DNA of 12,114 nt from Comamonadaceae bacterium UBA2334 (GCA_002344885.1 DDUQ01000043.1:1-12114), one strand, 5' to 3'; shown: positions 1 through 6,889, counted from the first letter of the stretch. Notes: generated from the letters alone by a model not told the origin. Translations and numbers: made by a program.

Positions 1-774
1 CCCCCCCCGACCCCCACACCAGCTGAACCGCCGCCGCCCACACCAGCCCAGCTGGCCGCTGAACGTGAAGCCAAGGCCCAGGCCGACATAGCGCTGGCCG
101 AACAGAAGAAGCGCCAGAAAGAGGCTGAGGAAGCACGTTTGCTGGCCGAGCAGCAGGCCAAAGACCGCGCCAAAGCACGCGAACTGCAGGAACGCAAGCT
201 GGCCGACGAACGCCGCCAGGCCGAGGAAGCCAAACAAAAGCAGTTGGCCCAGGCCGCCAAAGACAAGGCTGCGAAGGAAAAGGCCGACAAGGAGCGCCAG
301 GCGAAAGAACAGGCCGAGAAAGACAAAGCGGCAAAAGAAAAAGCAGCCAAAGAGCGCGCCGACCGAGAAAAGGCCGCCGCCGCCGACAAGGCTGCCGAAG
401 CCCAACGGGCCAAGGAACGTGCCGAGAACCTGCGCCGCATCCAGGGCATGGCCGGTGCCAGTGGCGAAGCTGGTAGCACCGGCACGGCCAAACAGTCCAG
501 CGGCCCCTCGGCCAGTTATGCCGGGCGCATCGTGGCGGCCGTGCGGCCCAACGTGGTGTTCACCGACACCGTGACAGGCAACCCGGTGGCCGATGTGGAA
601 GTGCGGACCCTGCCCGATGGCACGGTGGCGGCGCGGCGCATCGTGAAAAGCAGCGGAGTGCCGCAGTGGGACGAGGCGGTGCTCAAAGCCATTGACCGGA
701 CGGCCAAACTGCCCCGCGACGAAGACGGCCGCGTGCCGGGCACGCTGATCATCGCGTTCAGGCTGCGGGACTGA
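1..774 (+). CDS. tolA: TolA-like envelope protein, C-terminal part (5' partial)
   Basis: The frame is open from base 1 to the TGA at 772-774, giving 257 visible residues; the start lies outside the window. The visible protein begins with a Pro-rich stretch, continues as a long Ala/Lys/Glu/Arg-rich helix with imperfect repeats such as KDKAAKEKA (about residues 20-145), has a short Gly/Ser linker, and ends in a TonB/TolA C-terminal domain (about 171-257, with NVVFTD, VEVRTLPDGT and KSSGVPQWDEAVLKAI). TolA is anchored in the inner membrane, works with TolQ and TolR, and contacts TolB/Pal so that the outer membrane follows cell constriction. The missing N-terminus should carry the membrane helix. 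No tolB follows; the next gene is on the opposite strand. A TonB paralogue is the alternative, but the long charged helix and the domain sequence favour TolA. Confidence 0.85.
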   Translation, partial: PPPTPTPAEPPPPTPAQLAAEREAKAQADIALAEQKKRQKEAEEARLLAEQQAKDRAKARELQERKLADERRQAEEAKQKQLAQAAKDKAAKEKADKERQAKEQAEKDKAAKEKAAKERADREKAAAADKAAEAQRAKERAENLRRIQGMAGASGEAGSTGTAKQSSGPSASYAGRIVAAVRPNVVFTDTVTGNPVADVEVRTLPDGTVAARRIVKSSGVPQWDEAVLKAIDRTAKLPRDEDGRVPGTLIIAFRLRD

Positions 775-792
775 AGACAGATAGAAATATAG

Positions 793-823
793 CTTCCGAC
801 GCTTATCCAGCAAGCGCTGGAAG
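793..823 (+). repeat. Imperfect stem-loop repeat, probable terminator of tolA
   Basis: The arms 793-804 and 812-823 can pair as CTTCC-GA-CGCTT against AAGCG-CT-GGAAG (one A/C mismatch, one G/T wobble), with the 7-base loop ATCCAGC. GGC and a run of six A follow. It lies 18 bases after the tolA stop and 21 before the convergent stop at 845, so it could end transcription from both sides; read on the minus strand the A run becomes a U tract. The central GCTTATCCAGCAAGCGCT resembles a dispersed element I know from Comamonadaceae intergenic regions. The structure is seen directly; the family assignment is from memory. Confidence 0.6.
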
Positions 824-844
824 GCAAAAAATATCAAATAAACG

Positions 845-1453
845 TCAGGGCGTGTAGATGACCTTGAGGTAGGCCTCGCGCGTCTCGTCGGTCACCGCTT
901 CCAGCACCTGTTCGTAGCTGGTCTTGTGGCGCATCAACAGCCGGACAGATGCCACGTTCTTGGACTTGCAAAACCAGTGGCAACTGTGCTGCATGAGGTA
1001 GAGCTCGGCGGTCAGCACAAACGCCTTGTCGCGGTTGTTCAGGCCCTTCTCATTGGCGACGATGCGCGCAATGGCGTTGCCGTGCACCGCCAGCAGTTTG
1101 CGCAGGTCAAAGCTGGCCCTGGGAAACACCTGTGCCGCACGCGGGAACGCAAACGGCAGACGGCTGACACGGGCATGCTCGCCGTACACACCTGCAAAGT
1201 CGGCCACAAAACGGGAAAACTGCTTGCTCAATTCCTGCTCGGCGGCAGTCAGCGCGGCCCAGATCTGGTCGCGCCGGTCGGGGTCGGTGGTGTCGAGCGC
1301 GCGCAGGTAGCCTTCCGTCACCTGCTCCATCAGGTTCTCAACGTGGTAGTGGCCCAGGTGTTTGCCCAGCAGCGCAATGCGGCGAGCCTGCTCACCCTTG
1401 TTGACAAAATGGATGCCGACACCAGCCAGCAACGCCCACACGAAAAAGTCCAT
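845..1453 (-). CDS. Uncharacterised protein with N-terminal hydrophobic segment and HxxCHWFC motif
   Basis: I do not recognise a named family. The start chosen is the ATG at 1453 (MDFFVWALLAG), giving 202 residues; a GTG-type start at 1486 would add 11 residues but places the hydrophobic segment less naturally. No strong ribosome binding site is visible for either. Residues 3-17 form one short hydrophobic segment that could be a membrane anchor. The rest is mostly helical and basic, with a conspicuous cluster H156, C158, H159, W160 and C162 (the run HSCHWFC) followed by KSK, which looks like a conserved or metal-binding patch. It stands alone on the minus strand, convergent with tolA and divergent from the exonuclease gene. 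It resembles conserved hypothetical proteins I recall from Burkholderiales. Function unknown. Confidence 0.75.
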   Translation of the reverse strand: MDFFVWALLAGVGIHFVNKGEQARRIALLGKHLGHYHVENLMEQVTEGYLRALDTTDPDRRDQIWAALTAAEQELSKQFSRFVADFAGVYGEHARVSRLPFAFPRAAQVFPRASFDLRKLLAVHGNAIARIVANEKGLNNRDKAFVLTAELYLMQHSCHWFCKSKNVASVRLLMRHKTSYEQVLEAVTDETREAYLKVIYTP

Positions 1454-1521
1454 ATCCGACACGCTCTCTGTCCGCCCAGGCGGCAAGGGGTTGATTCCGG
1501 GCGACTGCCCTGACGCGAGTG

Positions 1522-1634
1522 TACCGAGCCACTACCACGACACCTGGAGACCCCCGCACATGGCCCCAACGCTTTGCCCGCCATTGAAAGGTGCCACAAC
1601 TGTCGGTGACCGCACGGCTGGATACCGAGCCACT
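1522..1634 (+). repeat. Pair of 12-bp direct repeats in a divergent intergenic region
   Basis: TACCGAGCCACT occurs at 1522-1533 and again, identical, at 1623-1634, exactly 101 bases apart. Both copies lie between the divergent starts at 1453 and 1659. No gene, promoter box or inverted repeat links them clearly. They could be paired regulator sites or a chance duplication. Confidence 0.4.
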
Positions 1635-1658
1635 GCGCGTATGCGTTAGGCTCGCGCC

Positions 1659-2333
1659 ATGAACAAGCCCGCCCTGCCCGTCCCCGACAACGATGCCATC
1701 GCCCTGCTGCCCGCCTACCCACGGCTGGAGCTGAACGCCATCACCCGCGTGGCCACTGTGGCACAGGCCGCGGACGCTTGGGGAGCGCTGCGCCAGCACA
1801 AAGTTTGGGGGTTCGACACCGAGTCACGCCCCACCTTCCACAAAGACCAGGTGTCAGACGGGCCGCACGTGCTGCAACTGGCCACCGCCGACCACGCCTG
1901 GGTCATTCAACTGCATGACCCGGCCGTGCGCCAGACCGTAGCTGCCTGGCTGGCCGACCCCACCTACCTGAAAGCCGGGTTTGGCCTGGGGGACGACACC
2001 AAACGGCTGCTGCGCAAACTGGGCGTGGCACCACTTGGCGTGCTGGAGCTGAATGCCGTGTTCCGCGCCCTGGGCTACCGGCGCGAAATGGGCGTGAAGG
2101 GCGCGGTGGCGGTGCTGTTCGGCCAGCGGTTTGCCAAATCGAAAAAAGCGGCCACGTCGAACTGGTCGGTGGCCAATTTGAGCGAATCGCAGGTGCTGTA
2201 CGCCGCCAACGATGCCTGGGCCGCTGGCAACGTGTATGCTGCGTTGCACGCGGCACACCCTGCGCTGGTGGAACGGCTGTCTGCGCCGGTCAGCTCAACC
2301 CACCGGCACGTGGTGTCAGGCCATCAGGCCTGA
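1659..2333 (+). CDS. DEDDy-type 3'-5' exonuclease (WRN/RNase D-like)
   Basis: A 224-residue protein of the DnaQ-like exonuclease superfamily, which removes nucleotides from 3' ends using two metal ions. The three motifs are visible: Exo I as GFDTES (D53, E55), Exo II as GFGLGDD (D113 by alignment with the WRN motif), and Exo III as LYAANDAW (Y181, D185), the YxxxD spacing of the DEDDy class. The stretch TSNWSVANLSESQ before motif III is typical of stand-alone WRN-exonuclease-like bacterial proteins. There is no HRDC or helicase domain, and the length fits a single domain. The ATG at 1659 follows only a weak TAGG. It converges on the acyl-CoA synthetase and overlaps its end by 10 bases. Whether DNA or RNA is the substrate cannot be told. 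Confidence 0.9.
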   Translation: MNKPALPVPDNDAIALLPAYPRLELNAITRVATVAQAADAWGALRQHKVWGFDTESRPTFHKDQVSDGPHVLQLATADHAWVIQLHDPAVRQTVAAWLADPTYLKAGFGLGDDTKRLLRKLGVAPLGVLELNAVFRALGYRREMGVKGAVAVLFGQRFAKSKKAATSNWSVANLSESQVLYAANDAWAAGNVYAALHAAHPALVERLSAPVSSTHRHVVSGHQA

Positions 2334-2334
2334 C
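2315..2334. terminator. Shared stop-codon hairpin between convergent genes
   Basis: GTCAGGCC (2315-2322) and GGCCTGAC (2327-2334) pair perfectly over 8 bp around the loop ATCA. The inner 10 bases, TCAGGCCTGA at 2324-2333, are a perfect palindrome that supplies the TGA stop on each strand. No U tract follows on either side, so it may act as a bidirectional stem that blocks 3' trimming or as a weak terminator. Confidence 0.45.
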
Positions 2335-3982
2335 CAGACCCTTCTTTGGCCCGCTGGCGCAGCACAAACTTCTGGATCTTGCCGGTGGAGGTTTTGGGGA
2401 TGTCCTCGAACAGCACGTCTTTGGGCACCTTGTAGCCCGCCAGCAGCGTTTTGCAGTGGGCAATCAGCTCGGCCTCGGTCACGGTGGAGCCCGCCTTTTT
2501 CTCGACATACGCCACCGGTGATTCGCCCCACTTGGCATCGGGCCGCGCCACCACCGCGCACGACACCACGGCCGGGTGGCGGTACAGCGCGTCCTCCACT
2601 TCGATGGAGCTGATGTTCTCGCCGCCTGAAATGATCACGTCTTTGCTGCGGTCTTTGATCTTCACGTAGCGGTCGGGCTCCATCACCGCCAGGTCGCCGG
2701 TGTGGAACCAGCCGCCCTCGAACGCCTTGACCGTGGCGCTGGGGTTTTTCAGGTAGCCCTTCATCACGATGTTGCCGCGGAACATGATCTCGCCCATGGT
2801 CTGGCCGTCAGCGGGCGTGGGCTGCATGGTTTCGGGGTCGAGCACGGTCATGCCCTCTTGCAGCGCGTAACGCACGCCCTGGCGGCCGTTCAGGCGGGCC
2901 TGTTCCGACACGCTTTGCGCCGCCCAGTTGTCGCGCTTGACGGCCACCGATGCAGGGCCGTACACCTCGGTCAGGCCGTAGGTGTGGGTCAGGTCGAACC
3001 CCATGTTGGCCATGCCTTCGATCATCGACGCCGGTGGCGCAGCACCAGCCACCATGCCGCGCACCTTCTGGCGGATGCCCGCACGCGCCTCGGGTGGTGC
3101 GGCAATCAGCAGGTTGTGCACGATGGGGGCGGCGCAGTAGTGGTCCACCCCGTGCTGGACAATAGCGTCCAGAATGGCCTTGGCCTCCACCCGGCGCAGG
3201 CACACGTGCACGCCGCCCAGCATGGCAATGGTCCATGGGAAGCACCAGCCGTTGCAGTGGAACATGGGCAGCGTCCACAGGTAGCGGGGGTAGTGAGGCA
3301 TCGTCCAGGTGGCGGCGTTGCACACGGCGTTCAGGTAGGCCCCCCGGTGATGGGTGACCACGCCTTTGGGGTCGCCGGTGGTGCCGCTGGTGTAGCTGAC
3401 GGCAATGGCATCCCACTCGTTGACGGGGCCTGGCAAGTGGGCCAGGGGCGCGTGGGCGGCCAGCAGGGCCTCGTACTCGTGCGTGCCCAAACGGGTGTCC
3501 AAATGGGGGTTGGGGCCAGTGAACTCGGTATCGGCCACGTCAATCACCACAAGGTCACGCCCGTGCTCGGTGCGCAAGGCGGCCAGTGCTTTGGCCATGG
3601 TGGGGGCAAATTCGGTGTCGGTGATCAGCACCGCTGCTTCGCAGTGGTTCATCTGCCAGGCCAGCAGCGCGGCATCCAGGCGTGTGTTCAGGGTGTTGAG
3701 CACCGCGCCCAGCGCGGGCACGGCGTAGTGGGCCTCCACCATTTCAGGCGTGTTGGGCAGCATCACGCTCACGGTGCTGCCTCGGCCCACGCCCAGGGCT
3801 TGCAGGGCCGCTGCCAGGCGGGCAGAACGCTCGCGCGTTTGCGCCCAGGTGTAGCGACGCTGGCCGTGGATGACGGCGGGCAGGTCGCCAAAAATTTCGG
3901 CGCTGCGCTCGACAAAACTCACGGGCGACAGGGGCACGAAATTGGCGGGGGTGGGGTCGAGGTCGGTGTCATACATGCTCAT
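2324..3982 (-). CDS. AMP-forming acyl-CoA synthetase
   Basis: A 552-residue member of the ANL superfamily that activates a carboxylic acid with ATP to an acyl-adenylate and then the CoA thioester. Visible motifs: the P-loop-like SYTSGTTGDPKG (about 196-207), YGLTE (335-339), GWFHTGD (424-430), the hinge KDRSKDVIISGGENIS (443-458), and PKTSTGKIQK with the catalytic lysine at 535. The opening YDTDLDPTPANFVPLSP and the overall pattern place it with medium- and short-chain enzymes near DmdB (methylthiopropionyl-CoA ligase) and plant AAE1-type enzymes; the substrate cannot be read from the sequence. The start at 3982 is set by AGAGGAG seven bases upstream; an in-frame ATG at 4006 precedes that site and is unlikely. 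The gene appears to be a single unit. Confidence 0.93.
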   Translation of the reverse strand: MSMYDTDLDPTPANFVPLSPVSFVERSAEIFGDLPAVIHGQRRYTWAQTRERSARLAAALQALGVGRGSTVSVMLPNTPEMVEAHYAVPALGAVLNTLNTRLDAALLAWQMNHCEAAVLITDTEFAPTMAKALAALRTEHGRDLVVIDVADTEFTGPNPHLDTRLGTHEYEALLAAHAPLAHLPGPVNEWDAIAVSYTSGTTGDPKGVVTHHRGAYLNAVCNAATWTMPHYPRYLWTLPMFHCNGWCFPWTIAMLGGVHVCLRRVEAKAILDAIVQHGVDHYCAAPIVHNLLIAAPPEARAGIRQKVRGMVAGAAPPASMIEGMANMGFDLTHTYGLTEVYGPASVAVKRDNWAAQSVSEQARLNGRQGVRYALQEGMTVLDPETMQPTPADGQTMGEIMFRGNIVMKGYLKNPSATVKAFEGGWFHTGDLAVMEPDRYVKIKDRSKDVIISGGENISSIEVEDALYRHPAVVSCAVVARPDAKWGESPVAYVEKKAGSTVTEAELIAHCKTLLAGYKVPKDVLFEDIPKTSTGKIQKFVLRQRAKEGSGQA

Positions 3983-3989
3983 GAAAAGT

Positions 3990-3996
3990 CTCCTCT
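3990..3996 (-). promoter_or_regulatory. Ribosome binding site of the acyl-CoA synthetase
   Basis: On the minus strand AGAGGAG lies 7 bases before the ATG at 3982. It fixes the start eight codons inside the longest possible frame. Confidence 0.8.
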
Positions 3997-4046
3997 TTAT
4001 GCTCAAACATCAATAGCAAACTGTTTTTACACAGAATGCGCCGAAA

Positions 4047-4057
4047 TGAATCATTCA
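4047..4057. promoter_or_regulatory. Candidate operator upstream of the acyl-CoA synthetase
   Basis: TGAATCATTCA is a perfect 11-base inverted repeat (5-bp arms, central C) 65 bases upstream of the synthetase start, in an AT-rich stretch where the promoter should lie. It looks like a dimeric regulator site, but no regulator gene is adjacent and I cannot name the protein. Confidence 0.3.
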
Positions 4058-4194
4058 ATCAAAAAAGGCTGATGGGCTCACACAACCATGCGGGTGCGCG
4101 TCAATTGTGAGCTGCCACCCCCATCGAACCCTACGCTGATTCAAGCGGGTCGATGATGATGCAAATAAGTAGCTCATAAGCGACAATTAACCTC

Positions 4195-4521
4195 ATGTTC
4201 AGGCTACAGCACTACACCCACACCGACGGGCAAGACCTGTTTGCCGAGTGGCTGAACCAATTGAAAGATCGGCAGGCCAAGGCACGGATTGCGGCGCGCT
4301 TGTTGAGACTGCAAAACGGCAATTTTGGAGACAACCGATTCGTCGGCGATGGCGTGTGGGAACTCAAAATCGATTGGGGACCGGGCTACCGCGTCTACTA
4401 TGCCATTGAAGGCAAGCAACTCATATTGCTGTGTGACGGTGGCGACAAACGCACGCAAGAAGCTGACATTCAGCGCGCCATCGCCCGATGGCACGCCTGG
4501 CAACAAAGGAGCAAAAAATGA
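4195..4521 (+). CDS. RelE/HigB-like toxin of a type II toxin-antitoxin module
   Basis: A 108-residue protein of the RelE/ParE superfamily, the subgroup often called addiction module killer protein or phage Gp49-like. The family's hallmark order is visible: LFAEWLNQLKDRQAKARIAARL near the N-terminus (about 15-36), NGNFGDNRFVGDGVWELKID (41-60), GPGYRVYY (62-69), and LLCDGGDKRTQEADI (78-92). Relatives are mRNA interferases that cleave translated mRNA. The ATG at 4195 has no Shine-Dalgarno sequence, so toxin output may be low. The antitoxin gene follows with an ATGA overlap, so the two are cotranscribed in toxin-first order. Regulation is expected through the antitoxin HTH protein binding upstream. 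The length is complete for the family. Confidence 0.9.
   Translation: MFRLQHYTHTDGQDLFAEWLNQLKDRQAKARIAARLLRLQNGNFGDNRFVGDGVWELKIDWGPGYRVYYAIEGKQLILLCDGGDKRTQEADIQRAIARWHAWQQRSKK
4505..4511 (+). promoter_or_regulatory. Ribosome binding site of the HTH antitoxin
   Basis: AAAGGAG sits inside the last codons of the toxin gene, 6 bases before the ATG at 4518. It favours that ATG over the in-frame ATG at 4488, which would add ten residues and has no such site. Confidence 0.75.
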
Positions 4522-4811
4522 ACACTGCAAGCGCACCGCATGACGACTGGTTGTTGGCTCAACTCAAAGATGCTGATTTTGCTGCTGACTTCTTGAATGC
4601 AGCGAGCGAAGACGATGACCCCAGAACCTATTTGACCGCCCTCAAAAAAGTGGTGGAGGCACGTGGGGGCATGGCAGGCGTGGCTGACAAGGCCAACCTG
4701 TCTCGCGAAACGCTGTACCGAACACTGTCTGCGCGAGGCAATCCGACCTTCAAGACCCTCAGTGCCGTGCTGAAAGCGACAGGGCTGAAGCTGGGCGTGA
4801 CCGCGCACTGA
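4518..4811 (+). CDS. HTH (XRE/HigA-like) antitoxin partner of the RelE/HigB-like toxin
   Basis: A 97-residue protein of the family annotated as addiction module antidote protein. The N-terminal part (about 1-50, with DADFAADFLNAASEDDDPRTYLTALKKVVEARGG in sections) should bind and neutralise the toxin; a helix-turn-helix follows (about 52-72, with MAGVADKANLSRETLYRTLS), and the end is GNPTFKTLSAVLKATGLKLGV. Its ATG overlaps the toxin TGA (ATGA at 4518-4521) and has a good ribosome binding site, which the toxin lacks. It should bind the module's own promoter and repress it together with the toxin. The start at 4518 fits the family length better than 4488. Confidence 0.9.
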   Translation: MNTASAPHDDWLLAQLKDADFAADFLNAASEDDDPRTYLTALKKVVEARGGMAGVADKANLSRETLYRTLSARGNPTFKTLSAVLKATGLKLGVTAH

Positions 4812-4938
4812 ACATCAGCAGTGGCGGGGCCTTGGGCAGACACCCGCTGAAACCTTGCCGCGGACCGCGCCAGCTTCAATATTTATATAGCAAACTATTC
4901 TCATCAAACAAGCGGTAAAGCACGAAAAAGCTTCAAAC

Positions 4939-6252
4939 TCATGCCTTCGCCTTGGCCAGCGCCTGGTCAATGTCCCACAGGATGTCGTCCACATTCTCCA
5001 GCCCGACCGACATGCGCACCATGTCGGGCTTCACGCCTGCGGCCAGTTGCTGGTCGGGCTCCAGCTGGCGGTGCGTGGTGGACGCGGGGTGGATGATGAG
5101 GGTGCGCGTGTCGCCAATGTTGGCCAGGTGGCTCATGAACACGGCGGATTCAATGAACTTCACCCCTGCCGCCAGCCCGCCCTTCACCCCGAACGCCAGC
5201 AGGCCCGATGCACCGGTCACGCTGCCATGGCCTGTGTTGACGCTGCGCATCTGGCGCAACACCAGCCCGTGCTGCGGGTGGTCGGGCAGGCCGGGGTAGT
5301 TCACCCAGCTGACTGCCGGGTGGCTTTGCAGAAACTGCGCCACCTTCAGCGCGTTGGCGCAGTGACGCTCCATGCGCAGCGGCAGCGTTTCCACCCCTTG
5401 CAAAATTTGCCACGCGCTGGTGGCCGACAGCGCGGCACCGTACACACGCAGGTGCTCCATGCGGGCCCGCATCATGAAGGCGAAGTTGCCAAAGGTCTCG
5501 AAGAACTTGACACCGTGGTAGCCGGGCGACGGGTCGGTCATGCCGGAGAACTTGCCGTTGTCCCACGGGAATTTGCCGCCTTCAACCATCACACCCGCCA
5601 GCGTGGTGCCGTGCCCGCCCAGGTATTTGGTGGCCGAATGCACCACGATATCGGCCCCGAAACGGATGGGGTTGCACAGGTAGGGCGACGGCACCGTGTT
5701 GTCAATGATCAGCGGCACCCCGTGTGCATGCGCCACATCAGCCACGGCTGCCATGTCCAGCACGGCCAGGCTGGGGTTGCCCAGGCTCTCGGCAAACACG
5801 GCACGGGTGTTGGGGCGCATGGCAGCGGCAAAGGCCTCGGGGTTGGCAGCGTCTACAAACGTGGTGTCAATGCCGTAGCGCGCCAGGTTGACGGCCAGCA
5901 TGGTCACGCTGCCGCCATACAGCGCGCCGGCGGCCACCACGTGGTCACCCTGTTGCAACAGCGTCATGAGCGCCATCGACTCCGCCGCCATGCCGCTGGC
6001 CGATGCCAGGCCCGCCCTGCCCCCTTCCAGCGCCGCCACGCGCTCTTCCAGAGCGGCCACGGTGGGGTTGGACAAGCGCGAATACACGTTTCCAAAGGTT
6101 TGCAGGTTGAACAGGCTGGCCGCATGCTCGGCACTGTCGAACACGAAGCTGCTGGTCTGGTAGATGGGCAGCGCACGTGCGCCGGTGGCGGCATCGGGAA
6201 TCTGCCCGGCATGGATGGCCAGCGTTTCGGGCTGGAAGCGATGATCTGACAT
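4939..6252 (-). CDS. metY: O-acetylhomoserine sulfhydrylase (aminocarboxypropyltransferase)
   Basis: A 437-residue PLP enzyme of the Cys/Met metabolism family that joins O-acetylhomoserine and sulfide to make homocysteine in methionine synthesis. The MetY pattern is clear: ETLAIHAGQIPDAATGARA at the start, IYQTSSFVFDSAEHAASLF, then NVYSRLSNPTVAALEERVAALEGG; the PLP aspartate in IIDNT (about D184); and the Schiff-base lysine in HSATKYLGGHG (about K209). The full length of about 430-440 residues separates it from shorter cystathionine synthases. The start is the ATG at 6252, because GAGGA lies 9 bases before it; the ATG at 6261 directly abuts that site. It is the second gene after the CoA-binding protein, with 12 bases between them, and no sulfur-regulator site is obvious. 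Confidence 0.94.
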   Translation of the reverse strand: MSDHRFQPETLAIHAGQIPDAATGARALPIYQTSSFVFDSAEHAASLFNLQTFGNVYSRLSNPTVAALEERVAALEGGRAGLASASGMAAESMALMTLLQQGDHVVAAGALYGGSVTMLAVNLARYGIDTTFVDAANPEAFAAAMRPNTRAVFAESLGNPSLAVLDMAAVADVAHAHGVPLIIDNTVPSPYLCNPIRFGADIVVHSATKYLGGHGTTLAGVMVEGGKFPWDNGKFSGMTDPSPGYHGVKFFETFGNFAFMMRARMEHLRVYGAALSATSAWQILQGVETLPLRMERHCANALKVAQFLQSHPAVSWVNYPGLPDHPQHGLVLRQMRSVNTGHGSVTGASGLLAFGVKGGLAAGVKFIESAVFMSHLANIGDTRTLIIHPASTTHRQLEPDQQLAAGVKPDMVRMSVGLENVDDILWDIDQALAKAKA

Positions 6253-6261
6253 GGGAGGCAT

Positions 6262-6266
6262 TCCTC
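6262..6266 (-). promoter_or_regulatory. Ribosome binding site of metY, overlapping the upstream stop codon
   Basis: On the minus strand TTTGAGGA contains both the TGA stop of the CoA-binding gene (6265-6267) and the GAGGA for metY. This suggests translational coupling and supports the start at 6252. Confidence 0.7.
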
Positions 6267-6750
6267 AAACAGGGCGACGGGCGGAAATGACCTGGGTGTC
6301 CACCCCCACCCAATTCAGGCCGCCGAACAGGCGGGCATGCTCGATCTTCACGCAGCGGTTGGTGACCGAATCCAACCCCGCTGTGCGTACCAGCGCATCT
6401 GCCTCGGCATTGGCAACGCCCAGTTGCTGCCACAAGCACTTCGCACCGATGGCGATGGCCTGCTGGGCAATGGGCAGCACATCGGCCTCGCGGCGGAACA
6501 CGTCCACCATGTCCACAGCAAACGGGATGTCGGCCAGCGACGCGTAGCACCGCTCGCCCAGCACCTCGCCAGGACTGCCGTCAGCCTGAATGGCGTAGCG
6601 CGGGTTGACCGGCACGATGCGGTAGCTGTGTTGTTGCATGTATTTGGCCGCAAAGTAACTGGGCCGGTGCCACTCTGCGGACAGCCCGACCACGGCAATG
6701 GTGCGGCAGTCACGCAGGATGCGGCGAAGGGTGTGGGCATCGTTGTGCAT
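6265..6750 (-). CDS. CoA-binding domain protein (YccU-like)
   Basis: A 161-residue single-domain protein of the CoA_binding_2 family, a Rossmann-like fold found in E. coli YccU. Visible family features: TIAVVGLSAEWHRPSYFAAKYM (about 17-38, the nucleotide-binding turn), YRIVPVNPRY (43-52), LADIPFAVDMVDVFRRE (72-88), AIAIGAKCLWQQLGV (98-112), and VTNRCVKIEHARL (129-141). The start at 6750 (MHNDAHTLRRIL) matches where family members begin. The frame stays open to 6963, but that extension runs through the intergenic region and antisense to brnT. No Shine-Dalgarno sequence is seen. It lies just upstream of metY and is probably cotranscribed, so a link to acyl-homoserine or CoA metabolism is possible, but the molecular function of the family is not established. 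Confidence 0.88.
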   Translation of the reverse strand: MHNDAHTLRRILRDCRTIAVVGLSAEWHRPSYFAAKYMQQHSYRIVPVNPRYAIQADGSPGEVLGERCYASLADIPFAVDMVDVFRREADVLPIAQQAIAIGAKCLWQQLGVANAEADALVRTAGLDSVTNRCVKIEHARLFGGLNWVGVDTQVISARRPV

Positions 6751-6803
6751 GGGATTGGGGCGAGTTGGGGGGGCGAAATGGAACGGCACCGTGCGTGCAT
6801 AGT

Positions 6804-6818
6804 GGCGCATTTTGCGCC
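6804..6818. promoter_or_regulatory. Inverted repeat upstream of the CoA-binding gene
   Basis: GGCGCA-TTT-TGCGCC is a perfect 6-bp inverted repeat 54 bases upstream of the start at 6750. On the minus strand it falls between a weak TTACAA and CACTAT, so it could be an operator in a promoter spacer or a leader hairpin. No further support. Confidence 0.25.
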
Positions 6819-6889
6819 GCGTTTGTAACCATGTGAGCAGGCCGGGCTGAGGGCGTGAGCCTGACCTAACGGCACCTTCACCGCCTGAA

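Noticed and set aside
220..390. Repeated Lys/Ala/Glu codons in tolA as a possible DNA tandem repeat
   Set aside because: The repetition is at protein level (helical heptads) and the DNA units differ, as is usual for TolA domain II.
2702..4072. Long plus-strand open frame (456 codons) antisense to the acyl-CoA synthetase
   Set aside because: It is rich in His, Gly, Val and Gln with no domain pattern, a typical shadow of a GC-rich gene. The opposite strand has all ANL motifs.
5047..6249. Long plus-strand open frame (400 codons) antisense to metY
   Set aside because: Composition is that of a shadow frame, and metY motifs on the other strand are unambiguous.
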